64,000 nt of DNA from Gnetum montanum (GCA_015680685.1 MNCI01013584.1:880771-944770), one strand, 5' to 3'; shown: positions 10,933 through 22,919, numbered from the stretch's first letter. Program-made: numbers and translations. Notes: generated by a model not told the origin, from the sequence alone.

Positions 10933-13121
10933 ATGGCCCCTAAGTGTCAAGCTTTACCTTGAACTCAAACTCCTTTAGTTAGCTCTCAATCAACCACTAT
11001 TGTTTTACATCAAAATAATGTACTCTCTACTTCTGATTATGTTTGTAGCTTACTTGGGATGGAGGGGTTTCAGTACCTTACAACTTCAAGGTTACCTGAT
11101 TTACTCATCTTTCCCATTTTTAAACTTTCCTATTGCAAAGGTATTCTCATGGAATAGTGTGAATAGTATAATAGTAAGAAAAGTTTTACTTCCTAGTTAG
11201 TTTTTGAAGCAATAACAATCATTCCTCCTAATATTAAAATAGCCTTGGGTTTTTAGTAAGGAGAGGATCATTTAATTCTATCATCTTTCTCCCCAAAATT
11301 TAAATCATTTTGCAAAAAGAAATTATTTGATTATGTTATTGATCCTACTCTTGGCAAAAGCTAATTTGTTCATGGAGATTTCATCAATGAGGTTCACTTT
11401 GATTTATGTCTACTTATTTATAACAAGGTTTTTTGGTATAAACAATAATCCTATGTTAATTCTTATTCTATTTACATACTTCATGGTGCCATAACTAGTA
11501 GAATTTATGACTAGTCATTGTCTTATTTCTCTACTTAGTATAATGCCATGACTAGAATTATTGTTGTCCAGCAAAATCCTACCAAATATTATATCCTATG
11601 TTGTGTACCTTTGTTCATGTATTTGATCCTAAGTTATGACCATCCAAAAAAACATTTTAGTTGTTATAATCCTTGAATATCTTGAAGATGAGAGAGTTAT
11701 AAGGAGTAATATTGCGGGTGCCAAGAAAGGTTAGCTGGCTTTACAGCATGCTCAGAATCAAGAGGAAATCAATAAGGTAATTTTATGTATTTATTATTTC
11801 CTTTATGTTGATTATGTTTTTATTTAATGTATTTGATATTGCAATCTAGGTTACAAAATGAACTGATTTAGAGTGCCCAAGTTGGAGTTGCACAGGCTGA
11901 AGAAGTTCAAGATACTTTGACCTTTAGTATGGTTCAACCATAAGAATAGATCACACTTTCTACTTCTAAGGTACATATTTAAACACACAAACACACACAC
12001 AAAATAAATTAGTTTAATTTCTTATTTATTTTTCTAATAAATTTCTTTTTCTTTTTGTAGAGGCAATGTACTAGGCAAAGTTCTAGCAATCCAGTTGTTA
12101 TAAGACAACAAACCTAGCAACAAGCTCAACAACAACCCTAACCAACTTGAAAAAGTAAAAGACAAGATAAAGGAAAGCAACTAGAGGTAAGTTTTAATTA
12201 TTTAAAGTTTGAATACTTCCATCTTTTCTTTGTATAATGTTGATTTTTGTGTTGCAAATGTTTTTGGAGTAGTAGTACTTTATCTGAGAGATGGACAGAG
12301 ATGATGCATGCACCACTTCAGAATAGACTTCCATTCCTCCATGTAGATTACCAGGCATGCCTCCTTTTTTTGCAACACCTATAAGATGTTCCCTTCCAAA
12401 GGCAACACCAACACCACTTCCTAAGTCTATTCCAATGGTTCTTTATTTTTTTATTTTGGGTTCCTTTTTGATGACACAAATAGTGGTAGCTATAGAAGAA
12501 GAATTTGCGCTTCTTCGATATATTAGTTAGTGAATCTCTCATAATAACCCCTATTCTATTCATGAGTGTGTCTACCACTTATGAGAGTCTCAATCATGTA
12601 ACATCAAGGTAGACTATGATTTAGTACAGGCTAGGGTTCCATCATCTCTACATCTAATTCCTGAGAATGCTCCAAATGCTATCAAAGAGTTGGAGCAACT
12701 CTTATGAGAATTGGAGAGTGCAACATGCTTCGATCACCATGTAGAGACTTGTGAATAGTTACTCTAAATTGATAATGATTGGTTTTAGGTAAATACTACT
12801 TTTTTTATTCTTTCATCTTCCTTTTTCTTGATTTGTTCATAACTCATAATTTAAGTCTTATTTATGCAAAGAAAAGAGAAGGAATAGCAAAAGTACATGG
12901 ATTATTGATCGATTTAGATAGATATGCTAAAGATCCAACTTAAAAGAAAGGAGAAATCAATAGCTATAGCAAGACGTGCAACTAAGTGTATTAAATAATT
13001 ATGTGGCAGATTGGCTAGATGTAAGGTAGTGCTTAGCAAATAGGTTTCCACTGATGAAGAAAGGGAAGCACAATTGAAGATAGTCATAGATCTCCTCAAC
13101 TCATTCAATTGTAACAAATGA
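10933..13121 (+). pseudogene. Intron-bearing pseudogene of unknown function, antisense inside element B
   Basis: Five exon-like blocks on the plus strand are separated by AT-rich segments with splice-like borders. Exon 1 runs from the ATG at 10933 to 11776, donor AAG|GTAATT, acceptor TGCAATCTAG at 11849. Exon 2 runs to 11970, donor AAG|GTACAT, acceptor CTTTTTGTAG at 12060. Exon 3 is 12061-12186 (42 codons, Gln-rich), donor GAG|GTAAGT. Exon 4 is about 12276-12788, donor TAG|GTAAAT. Exon 5 is about 12872-13121, ending in TGA. Exon 5 gives a Lys/Arg-rich likely coiled coil with RKEKSIAIARRATKCIK. Premature stops are mostly TAG, TAA or TGA where CAG, CAA or CGA would fit. The exon 1-2 phase is off by one and a frameshift lies in late exon 1. 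I do not recognise the family; it could be a captured host gene or an accessory gene of the element. Confidence 0.6.
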
Positions 13122-13320
13122 TCATAGTTGTTTTACATATTTTCCATTCTTGTGTTTTGCTTCTTTCCCCATTCTTCCTTTTCTATATTTTTCTTGGATG
13201 TACTTCCTCTTACTTTGTTACACGATAAAATAAAATAAAATAATATTTTTCTTCCATTTTTGCATTTTACATAGATATACTTATTTTTTAAAATAATAAT
13301 AAGAATAAAACATTTTTTTT

Positions 13321-13341
13321 CACTTTGGCTCTGAATCATAA
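13321..13341 (-). other. Element B primer-binding site
   Basis: On the minus strand, just inside the right LTR, the sequence reads TATGATTCAGAGCCA. It is close to the plant Ty3/gypsy site TGGTATCAGAGCC that pairs with the 3' end of initiator tRNA-Met. Degenerate but correctly placed, it fixes the right LTR as the 5' LTR. Confidence 0.75.
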
Positions 13342-13344
13342 ATG

Positions 13345-13851
13345 TGACATCTCATTCATAAATGTTGTAAAAATATGATCGCTTAATTTACCGCATTCAT
13401 CATTTTCTTAGATAATATAATAGAAACATCATAAATACTTAATAAATGAATTAATTTGTAAATAAATAATTGGTATTGGAGAATTAAAATGAGGAAAATG
13501 GAAAAATTTTATTAATAGGAGAGAGCACAGTAATGCCCTTTGGGTTATCTTCCTATACCACTTAAGCCATAGAGACAATCCGCCACTATCACCATGGTTA
13601 GGCTACTTAGCCAAAGGGATGATCAGTGTCTTCTTTTCTTCCTTCACCCAATTTCCATCACTTGCCTATTCTAGCTCCATGACTCCATGCCAACATGACC
13701 TCTAAACCTAGCCTTAAATGACATAAGTTAAACCCTTTCCCAAGGGATACATGAATAATCATAAGTCCTCATAATGAGGCACCCCTTCATTTAAAGGTTA
13801 ATTACATTGTTTACAATTGTTTCAATCCTTAACAAGGTATGGGACATTACA
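13345..13851 (-). repeat. Element B 5' LTR
   Basis: Begins TGACATC and ends ATTACA on the plus strand, colinear with 5325-5829 apart from about 64 substitutions and a two-base length difference. Many differences are transitions. In the sense of the element this is the LTR that would carry the active promoter. Confidence 0.92.
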
Positions 13852-15429
13852 TAAACAAAGGTGTGTTATATTATGACTAGCATCTAAGGTAGTAAAGTCA
13901 TCCAAGAAAATAAAAAAAGACTAGCACTCCTATGAGCAACCCATGAAAATTTAATGTGAACCCCATAAAGAAATAGAAAGGCTTCCACAAGAACATTATG
14001 ATTGAATAACGTAAGAAAAGAAAATAAGAAAAAAAATTTCAATCACAAGTAGAGCCAAGTGCCCATAAGAATCTTATAGTTGGGATGATGCTAAAGGTCA
14101 TACTATTACACATCCCTTAAGAACCTCCTTTTGTAAGGAGGACTATTTTGGATGGAGTAGTAGTTAATAACTCACAAAAAGCAACTTGGATCCAACTACT
14201 TGAGATAGCTATGATATATCACTATTAACAAAGAAATTAACTCACTTAAGTAAACAACATAATTAATAACCCTATAATTAGAAAACATTCTTCTTACTTT
14301 GTCTATTTCTATCTATTACCTTTTAAAACTTACTAATTACCTCAATGAGATTTGATCTCTTTTATTCCTTTCTTTTCGTTAATATGCCAACTATGTATTT
14401 AGCTTAACAACTAATTTACAACTTATAGATCTTACACTACATTATCACCCTATCATCATGACTCTTCTAGAAAAACAACCTGTAATTTCTATAAGTAATT
14501 GAACATCTTTGAGCCTTCATTTGGCTTTTTGACATGCCTTCCATAGGAGTTAATCATTGAGATTCCTGCTATGGATTGTGCATCATGGATACTAGCCTTT
14601 GAAAGATTAGAGATTACTTGTGACTTATTATAGTGTGAAAGTATATAAAATCCATGACATATTTTCTATTGGTTTACTTTCTTAGTAGCACTTAGTTTAA
14701 TAAAAATAAAACTATTCTAATTAAGCTAGATGAAAGGACATAACCTAGATTTCTTAGAGTGGGATCTTAGAAACCATAAGGGTAAAAGAAATTAGGGTAC
14801 AACCAACATGGAATCTAACCCAAGATCAAGTTTTGGAATGATTTATTTGGAAGTAATGCATCTTGGATCCTTAAAACTTAGGTAGGAATAGAAACCTCGA
14901 GCTTTTAATTCATCCTTTCAATGAAGAAACTAAACCTTGTGAAGGGAGGTACAGTCCACATAATCCTAAATATGAACCTTCCTAATAGATTTGTATTTGA
15001 ACTCTTAACCAATACTTCAAACACCATGTTATAATAAGTTTATGTAAGGAAATAAATGAAGCATTAATAATTTTGGTTAATAAATTTTTGTTAGCTAATA
15101 AATAAGTATCGATACACTTCATGAAATTCAATGATTTATGATACTTTAGCTTTCTCAACCCCCATTGATACATTCATAAAAACATAGGGTAGAGACAACA
15201 ATATTGATGTATGGCAATATAGCAATGAAAATTGATAAGAAAAATATATGGAATGCAAGGAGTGCTTTGGGTTACATACAGGAGTGGTTTGGGTTACATA
15301 CCAATGGCAAGGATATCTTTAGGCCAAGGGCTAGCATAAAATAAAAATATGATTTTTCCATCAATTTATTAGTAATTCTGATTCAAGTGTACAATAGTAG
15401 TAGGGTGTCTAGTTCATCAATCTTTGGTT
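13852..15429. other. Spacer with no recognisable feature
   Basis: AT-rich DNA without a coding signature on either strand; the longest open stretch (14982-15173, minus) has no recognisable motif. No match to the other repeats in the window was noticed. Confidence 0.4.
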
Positions 15430-15935
15430 GGAGTATAGACTGATGGCACAAATGATTATCACAAACATCTTGCCATCAACACATATAACATACATTCTTA
15501 GCCTAGCTCTTTAGGTGATGAAGGTGTTGAAGTATGGAGAAGAGCTCAATTTCAGGTACCTACTAATGAAGTACATGATTTATCATTAAAATGATGAATT
15601 GTTCTTTCCATTATTTATTTTAGCCATCCTATGAAACTTAAACTATCAAAGCCTCAAACTAGGATGAATGTGAATTTGGCTATCTTGAAGAAGGACAACT
15701 TCACCTGATATTTGAAGATTTAGACCAAGTTTGAACCCTTCATCAAGGAATCCTCTAGCTTGAATGTTAATGCCTCAAGCTAACAAGATAAGGAAGCTCT
15801 AAGAAGAGATAAGAACTCAAATGAAAAAGGTCTAGACTGACTAGTAGGTAATCTTGATCATCTTGGAAAGGGTAAGTTCCACTTTGATGGCTCTAGAAAA
15901 GAGGGTTGTGAACATAGAATGCAATGTCCACCCAT
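15430..15935 (+). pseudogene. Possible degraded coding remnant of unknown identity
   Basis: About 100 codons from about 15640 to 15930 stay in one frame with polar, protein-like composition, including KFEPFIKESSSLNVNASS and LDHLGKGKFHFDGSRKEG. They are interrupted only by TGA, TAG or TAA at positions where Trp or Gln codons would fit. An upstream block (about 15510-15555, EGVEVWRRAQFQ) ends at a GTACCT donor-like site, and an acceptor-like TTATTTTAG lies near 15630, so a two-exon remnant is possible. I do not recognise the protein. Chance cannot be excluded. Confidence 0.3.
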
Positions 15936-16970
15936 AGATCTATAATGATGATGGAGTTGATCGATCCCTCTTTGTGCAAGAAGATAGTATGGAAGTGAAG
16001 GAAAGTTTTAAAGACTAATTCAACAGGATGATCAATTTGTTAAGGCTTGTAGGATGTTTTATTGTCACTTTTTGGGATATATATATTTGGCCTCTATTAT
16101 TGGAATATCAATTCACATCATGAAGGTTGATAGAAATCATTATCGAAGTTATTAACCAACATCAAATTCATAATAAGAGGCAATAATACTGAAAGTTGAA
16201 GCATATCATAGACACAATGAAGTTCAATGAGCATCTATAGTAAGACCAAATTCTTTTGTATCAAGGATATAGATTGATGTTGATTTCCATTATGTAAATT
16301 GATATAATTGTATAATTATCACTCCTATATCATTATTCTAAATTTTTCATTTCCTTAAGTATAAAATGAGCTCCATGCTCAAAGTGTTAGAGGATTCATA
16401 TTCCCTAAAGTTTCCAAGTCATTTGGAGCAATTCCTAGTTCATAAAGACATGTCAAAAGAGCTATTCGAATTATCTAGTAATTTGTCAATAATTGGATTT
16501 CATCATTGATCTATAGAGGTTGCTTCATTGTCAAGGCAACAAGATTGAATCAAAAATTAAGTGATATCTTCCTTGTGCTCTTGTAAATTGTATTCAAATT
16601 TGGCTTCAAATTAACTTAATCATTAAATCTCTATCTTTGAACTTATGTTAGAATGAGAATTAATGATTTGACTTATGAGTGGCATGCATAAGTTTGAAAT
16701 TAAATTAAGATTAAATTTAATCAATTGTTTACTCTTGATGTTTCTTTGACTTTTAAACATTCCTTCATAGATATGACTCATGGGTTGATCACAAATGAGG
16801 TGACTTTCTTACAACGAAGGTAAGCCAACACCAAAATTTTGGCAATCTTGTTACATTTCAGAGATGAAACTTTAATAATGTTTCTAATATTTAATTCTAA
16901 AGGTATTTTTCATTTGTTAGGATACTTACTATATCTATTTGTGTTATCTTTAATTTGTATCTAATAATCC
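15936..16970. other. Spacer with no recognisable feature
   Basis: AT-rich sequence with no clear ORF, LTR boundary or repeat match. It may hold the 3' end of element J, whose integrase begins just to the right on the minus strand. Confidence 0.35.
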
Positions 16971-16979
16971 TAATTTGTT

Positions 16980-17800
16980 TTTTAGCCTCTCTGATGATGT
17001 CTATGCTAGTTTTACATTTTTTTTCTATAGTATCCTAATGTAATGATGTATGGTAAGGTTTATCAAATAATACTTCATATGGAACTACATTCAAACTAGT
17101 CTAGTAACTATTATTATAAGTGATCTCCACTAAAGAAAGAAATTTATTCCAACTATCTTTGCAATTAAAATTAAAAGCTCTAAACATGATTTTCAAAGTC
17201 TTATTTTTAAATTTTAATTTAACCATCTCTCTATGAATGATAGGCTAAACTAACATTTTACTTAGTACCTAAACTCTTATAAAACAACTTTCAAAATCCA
17301 AAAGTAGAATTTACATCCTTATCTAAAACAATCTTACCTAGAACATTGTGAACTCTAAAAATCTCCAAAAGAAACAACTTGCAATCTCCTTAGATTTAGT
17401 AGCTAGTTTTATACCTAATAAATTATAACACTTGATTTAAAGATATATAACCACAATGATGCAATCCTTCCCATACTTAATACATGGTAATATTATGATA
17501 AAATCCATGCTGATAATATCTCATTTTCATTCTAGAATGACATGAGGGAAAAGATAACCACTAGTTCTCTAACACTTCACTTTGATTTCCTAACATACCA
17601 AACACTTAGTCACAAATTCATCCATATGTTTCTTCATATTAATTTTTCAATAATTCTTCTTTATATTTTAATACATCTTTCACTACTAGAATAAACTTGA
17701 TACTTACTTAAGTGAACTTCTTCAAGCAACTTCTATTTGACTTAAGCTAAAACACAAATACTTATCTTAAACTTTAGAAAGCATAAACTATCCACCAAGA
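16980..17800 (-). pseudogene. Element J: chromovirus-type integrase remnant
   Basis: Read on the minus strand from right to left. HLSKYQVY and MKKHMDEFVTKCLVC (about 17590-17640) form the zinc-finger end. DIISMDFIIILPCIKYG (about 17480-17530) holds the first catalytic aspartate. The middle block shows FRAFNFNCKDSWNKFLSLVE and ITYNNSY (about 17110-17205), then VVPYEVLFDKPYHTS (about 17050-17100). These match the usual order MDFIxGLP ... DFxGSWxxxLPLxEFAYNNS ... PYExLYGRxCR. Frames shift and stops are many. No LTR, gag or RT belonging to it could be placed, so it is a fragment. Confidence 0.8.
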
Positions 17801-20057
17801 ATAATTTATCCTCTTATAGAAGAGATGCTATATGTATGCCTAGAACTAAGTATCTGAGAGTTATTAATATGAAATCTCATCTCTTAGATTTGGTAAAATA
17901 ACAAGACTATAAAGTTTCCTAGTTATCGTAATTAGTTGATCTATTACTATGTTATCTTTGCCTAGATGGTACTAAAATAGGAAGTTAAAATATATCAACA
18001 ATGTAATCATTCCTCTTTATCCCATGTTGAACTATTTTTGACTCATCACATAGTACAAGATCTTATAATCTATTTAAAATGTAATGTGAATCCCAAATTT
18101 AAACCCATTATTTTAATAGAAATATGACAAATAAATTAATTTCATTGGATTTGTAATGTTAGTAGAAAAATCAAGATGTCAATTAAGATAAATGTGATGG
18201 CACAAAGTAATTATTAAAAAATCCTAACAAATAAAATATATTAAAATGCTAGAAGAATAATAAAGATTCAATATAGAAATTAAGCCATGTTAAAGATGAT
18301 CGAAGAGGCATATATAAAATTTAAGGTTCAAAAAATTAAGCCATGTTATATCAAAATTAAAATACATATGATGATAAGAATAACTCTAAAGAAATATGAC
18401 CACCACATCAAGAATGAAAAATTGATAAAAGAACAACTAAAACACTTCAAAATAAATAACTACCAAATACATATATAACTCTTACCTAATAAGTACCACA
18501 AACCAACTACTCCAAAATATCCTCTACTACACAGTCCCTTCATTACACACTTTACACATAAAGTACAAGAGGTTAATTCTTAAAATGTAGAGAGAAATCA
18601 TTAATATTTCATGAAAGCATGAAATCTCCAATTGAACATGATATGATCCTAAGTGATCACATTGAAAGGTTAAATCAAATGTTAGAAACAACTAATGCAC
18701 ATTCAAGTTAAAATTTGCAATTAGTATCAACTCATCAAATTAAAGACATTATCATAGATTAAATATAACTAGCAATAATGTAAGATAAAATTATTATTAT
18801 TATATAATTATATATAACTTAAATCACAAGCAACAACCAATTGATAGTTGACTAAAAGCATTATGGCATAGACTACTAAGATAACTAGCCTATTTCCTAG
18901 CATGGTAAAATTATTTTCATACCAAGATTAGTAAGAGTCCATTTATTATAAAGTATAGTTTATCACCCAAAATGATTGATGAATTAAGAAATTTTTATGA
19001 TTATGCCTCTTTGAGGATCGAGTATGTTGAGAAAATGAAATAATTACATTAATAATTCAAGGTTGACTTAGAGAAAAAGATCAAAAACATTCTATCTAAA
19101 ACCAACAAGGGCAAGAAGAAACTTGAATTTCAAGTTGAATATTTTATGTAAATTTATTTAAGCAAAGAAAGATAAAAGAATACACATTTCTATATGATTA
19201 AATTAAGAACAATTGATCCATTTACAATTAGGACCAAGATCAATTCCAATGCATTTAAAATTTATTTGCCTAATGATTTTTTTCATTTCATGTGTTTTTA
19301 ATGTTTCAAATTTGAGTCCATATCATGAAAATGGTTTTTCATTAGACTTAATTAAATTCATTAAGAAAGCCAATTTTTTTTTCAAGTAAGAGAGTCAAGG
19401 AGAAAAAAAAGATAAGAATATGTATGAGTACTTTATGCATTAGAGTAATGAAAAACCTAAGAATATCTTATGAGTTTATGAGAATGATTTAGATTTGTAG
19501 GGGATGGACACTATCCATAGTGTAATACCCAAATTATACAAGTATATTTTTAAAAGTAAGAAAGATCATTAAAATATCAACCCATCTTCATGATTGAAAT
19601 TATCATCCTAAATGTGTCCTATGAGTCATAGGAGTTGTATGTTTGTGTTTTGTAGTCATTCTAGAGCAATTTGAATGTCTTTTCATGATTGGACAAGTAA
19701 CTATAGGCTACCTATAGGTCACAATCAATAGCAATTTATAATAAGATCATCTACAAGTCACAATCTACTATAGTTTATGAAAAATGTAAACATTCATGAT
19801 TTCAAAGATTTGGTAATAATTTGTAGACCCCTATGATTCATAGTAAGGCCATAGTCTTGAATTTCAAGCTATGGTTAGTTGCAATTTGTTGAAAAATAAT
19901 GGAAAAAATAATTGAAGTTTACTGATGCAATACATTATGAGTTATGGTATTATTATATTATAGAAATTTAGAGGGGCCTAAGCAACAATTAGTTAAAATT
20001 TGAGAATTTTGAGTTTTTTAAAAAAAATAGTTAGATTTTTCAATGAAAGAAAAACTA
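17801..20057. other. Long spacer without recognisable genes
   Basis: More than 2 kb of AT-rich DNA. A short frame near 18610-18760 has protein-like composition (MKSPIEHDMILSDHIERLNQ) but nothing identifiable. At about 19519 the word TGTAATACCC resembles the 5' end of many plant gypsy LTRs, but no partner copy was found. I see nothing else that can be supported. Confidence 0.35.
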
Positions 20058-20601
20058 TGACATCCCATCCCCAAATGTAATGGAAAACATCAAATATATG
20101 TTATATTAGACATTATGCATAAGAAGACAACATACCAAATGTCAAATATATGTAACATTCGACATTATGCAAAAGGAAATAACAGAGAAATTATAGGAAG
20201 AGAGAAAATAATGATTTATTGATTTGAAATCGAGTATCTAGATCATGCTCTGAGACTGTTCCTTAGGATTTTCTTCCTTCAACACCTATCCGTAAGAGGA
20301 AATCCAGTACTACCACCATGATTAGGCCTATAATTGGCTAGAAGGAATGGCCAATCCTCTTCTTGTTCCACTTCACCTAGCTCTCATGATTTGCCTTTAC
20401 CAGCTCCACCACTCCATGCCTGGCACAACCTCTAAGCATGGGTATAAATGCCTTAGGTCAATTTCCTAAAGGTTACCTCAAGAATCACATCCATTATTAC
20501 AATGCACCCTTTAAGGTCTTGTTATAATTACAATAACACTTGTTATGAAGAGGCACCATCTTTGTTATGTAGCAGCATCATTTGAGAATGGGGACATGAC
20601 A
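20058..20601 (-). repeat. Solo LTR of the B/C family
   Basis: Starts TGACATCCC and ends GGGGACATGACA on the plus strand, about 544 bases. It aligns with 22373-22863 and 36171-36682 over most of its length, including AGGAAATCCAGTAC, ACCACCATGATTAGGCC and GGGTATAAATGCCTTAGG. Neither flank has a PBS or a purine tract, so it is scored as solo. Five-base flanks are AACTA and TTAAC, which do not match. Confidence 0.8.
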
Positions 20602-20689
20602 TTAACAATCAAGAAAGGCCAAGGGTAATTCCTAAGGCTATAGAAAGATCAAAGTGACCAATAGAACTATGCCATTCTTCAATTGATAT

Positions 20690-20965
20690 ACTGTAAGCTT
20701 GAGATATTAAGTGAGAAATATTCTTGAACATTAATCTTGAGTGATCATTCTCTTAATGGTCCTTCTCTTATTGTGAGAGTGGAGTAAGGGTTTGATAGAT
20801 TGATTAACTATCCTTGTATGTATTTTTCTTCCATTTTTCAATGTATTCAATTTATTTTGTACAAGAATAAATTTTTTATTGCTTTTCTTCTTCAATTGAT
20901 TCTTCTTTGGGATTTTTATTTCTTGAGAGATCTTGGATTATGGAATCCAAGGAAGCTACTTAAAA
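20690..20965 (+). repeat. LTR 3'-end fragment related to the element I LTR
   Basis: Ends with CTTGGATTATGGAATCCAAG at about 20933-20952, nearly identical to the terminal block of the element I LTRs (GCTTGGATTATGGAATCC). It shares with them the preceding T-rich region with AGAATAAA. No internal sequence follows, so it is a fragment of a separate insertion. Confidence 0.65.
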
Positions 20966-21410
20966 CCTAGCAAGTTTCTTTATAAACACGTTTGTAAAAT
21001 CTTGAACCACTAGAATCCATTCCACATCCACCTTTGTCACATTATGAACTAATATAATATTGTGGCCTTACTTATACAACCTCTTAAAATTCATGGTCAT
21101 CACTAGGTTGCATTTAATCTATCTCTTACTTGTTTGGATTATAACCTACTTTCCATAATACGATTGAGTAATGAGGGTCTTATTTTTATAATCCACACAT
21201 TGTTCATACATATATAGCTAGTCTACTCTAAAAATCACATCATAATTTTGCAAGGTTTTTTAATATATGATCATTTCTCCAATAAAACTCTTGAATCTTT
21301 AATTTAGTTACTAGAAAATATTTTTAACCACTATACCAATGGAGCTAGCTAATTATACTACTAAGAAAAATAACATAGATGTAATGCAACATCCAACTAA
21401 CTTAGGCTTA
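20966..21410. other. Spacer with no recognisable feature
   Basis: AT-rich DNA between an LTR fragment and the 3' LTR of element F. Nothing identifiable on either strand. Confidence 0.4.
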
Positions 21411-22221
21411 TGATGAAGAGCTACCTTGAATTCCACAATCTAAGCTCTCTCAAAAAAAAATAAAACCAAATTGAATAAGAATGAAAAAGAAATAATCTTT
21501 ATTCTTACTTAAGGAAAATTAATAACAAGTAGAAAGAAAACACATAACTCCAAGAATAAATAAGTTATCTAATAAAATCCTTGTACCACACTCAAAGAAA
21601 ATAAATCAACACTCAAGAATAATTTACAACCCTCTCAAATAAGAACTCTCTCACTCTTTTACTACTCACTCTCACTCTTAACACACACTCTCTCTTCATA
21701 AAGATTTCTCATGTCTTAACCTTAGGCCTTGATTCCTATCTATTGCACTTCAAGTTACTATTCATATCCCTTTAGCACCCAAATAAAAATTTATTTGTAT
21801 TAGTCCCACCCAAGAATATGTCCTTAAATTTTAGAAGACATCTTTCTTGAGCTAAATGTAGTTGCAGAAAGACATATATAGTCTAAGAAATATGTGTTTC
21901 TCTAGCTCATACCTTATACAAAAGATGTCTTTGGTTTTAAAAATACGTGATTCTTGAGAGCTAGGATTATGTTGAAGATACCCTACAAATGAAAAAGATG
22001 TCTTATGTTGTAGACAAGACATCTTACAAAAGAAAAAGGCAACTTTCCAATTAGACCCTCAATAGCTAAGAATCTAGTTTGAAGTCTCAAACTCTTCATG
22101 TAAGCTCCCATCAATCCTAGAACTTTACAAATAAATCCAAAGACATACAAAAATACAAATAAACATAAGACACACAACATTTGAGGATTTGATATTTTAT
22201 GGTTAGGAGACATCCTCATCA
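21411..22221 (-). repeat. Element F 3' LTR
   Basis: Starts TGATGAAGAGC and ends CATCCTCATCA on the plus strand, about 811 bases with TG/CA ends inside short inverted termini (TGATGA...TCATCA). A PPT abuts the right end. In element sense its last 40 bases contain AGCTTAGATTGTGGAATTC, matching the terminal block of the element I LTRs. Several AGACATCT/AGATGTCT words lie between 21835 and 22030. Confidence 0.8.
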
Positions 22222-22236
22222 GCTCTTCCACCCTTG
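22222..22236 (-). other. Element F polypurine tract
   Basis: Minus-strand sequence CAAGGGTGGAAGAGC directly before the LTR start TGATGAGG. Purine-rich and correctly placed; the same layout (AGGTTAGAAGAGA then TGATGAG) occurs in element H. Confidence 0.75.
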
Positions 22237-22372
22237 AATTGACACTTGACCTTAAGTGAACTTTACACTTGAAGTGGCATCAAGCCACAAAGCCAAATCA
22301 AACTTAAGAATCCAAATTTTATTTTTAGGCCCCTCATCACTCTAATTTATCAAGTACTAATGAATCTTGTTG

Positions 22373-22863
22373 TGACATCTATTCCTAGATGTCATAGCAT
22401 CAAATATACATAATATTCATCATTAAGTGTAAATAAAGAGATAGAAAAAATGTAGAATAAAATGAAATTAATTTATTTAGACTATGATGTAAGGATCTCT
22501 TAGGGTTATCTTCCTTTGATATCTATCCCTTATAAGCAATATAGCATTGCTATCATGGTTAAGCCTATAACTAACCAAAATAAATGGCTAGTCATCTTCC
22601 TATCTTACTTCACCTAGCACTCATTACTTATCTTTACCAAATCTGAAACTCCATGTTCATATGACCTCTAATGCTTGGGTATAAATATCTTAGATCAAAT
22701 CCCCAAAGTTTTTCTTAAGAGACATGCCCATTGTTATAATGCATCCTCTTGGATCTTGTGACAACTTGCCCATTTGAGTCTTATTATAAATAATTGCATC
22801 ATTTTTTATGATTTGACACCAAGTTGATTATGGAATGGCTTATTTGGAAATGGGGACATAACA
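22373..22863 (-). repeat. Element C 3' LTR
   Basis: Starts TGACATC and ends GGGGACATAACA on the plus strand, 491 bases. In element sense it starts TGTTATGTCCCC. On its right, 22866-22886 in minus sense, is the purine-rich tract GAAAGATAAGGAAGATAG. Confidence 0.8.
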
Positions 22864-22919
22864 AACTATCTTCCTTATCTTTCATTAGTCATCGAATGAG
22901 TCCACACTAATACTATTTC

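Larger units (their letters stand above)
5325..13851 (-). mobile_element. Element B: complete chromovirus-like Ty3/gypsy retrotransposon (minus strand)
   Basis: Two direct LTRs (5325-5829 and 13345-13851) bracket an internal region of about 7.5 kb. Read on the minus strand it has a tRNA-Met-like primer site next to the right LTR, then gag, protease, RT, RNase H, integrase and a chromodomain-like tail, and a polypurine tract abutting the left LTR. I count about 64 mismatches over about 505 aligned LTR bases, near 87 percent identity. Five-base flanks are AACTA and TAAAC, so no target duplication is evident. Unusually, the segment between 5' LTR and gag also carries an intron-bearing pseudogene on the opposite strand. 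All coding parts contain stops. Confidence 0.9.

Noticed and set aside
11970-12005. CA-rich microsatellite as a separate feature
   Set aside because: Only a short impure stretch inside an intron-like segment of the antisense pseudogene; too short to be informative.
19519-20057. TGTAATACCC as the start of another gypsy LTR
   Set aside because: The word fits LTR starts of many plant elements, but no second copy, PBS or PPT could be found, so it is not scored as a feature.
5325-20601. Pairing the solo LTR at 20058 with an element B LTR as one larger element
   Set aside because: The 20058 copy lacks PBS and PPT on either side and is closer to the C-type LTRs; the B LTRs already pair with a PBS and a PPT.
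21983-22231. 82-codon minus-strand frame with a hydrophobic segment as a small membrane protein
   Set aside because: It lies entirely within the element F LTR and PPT and has no coding evidence.
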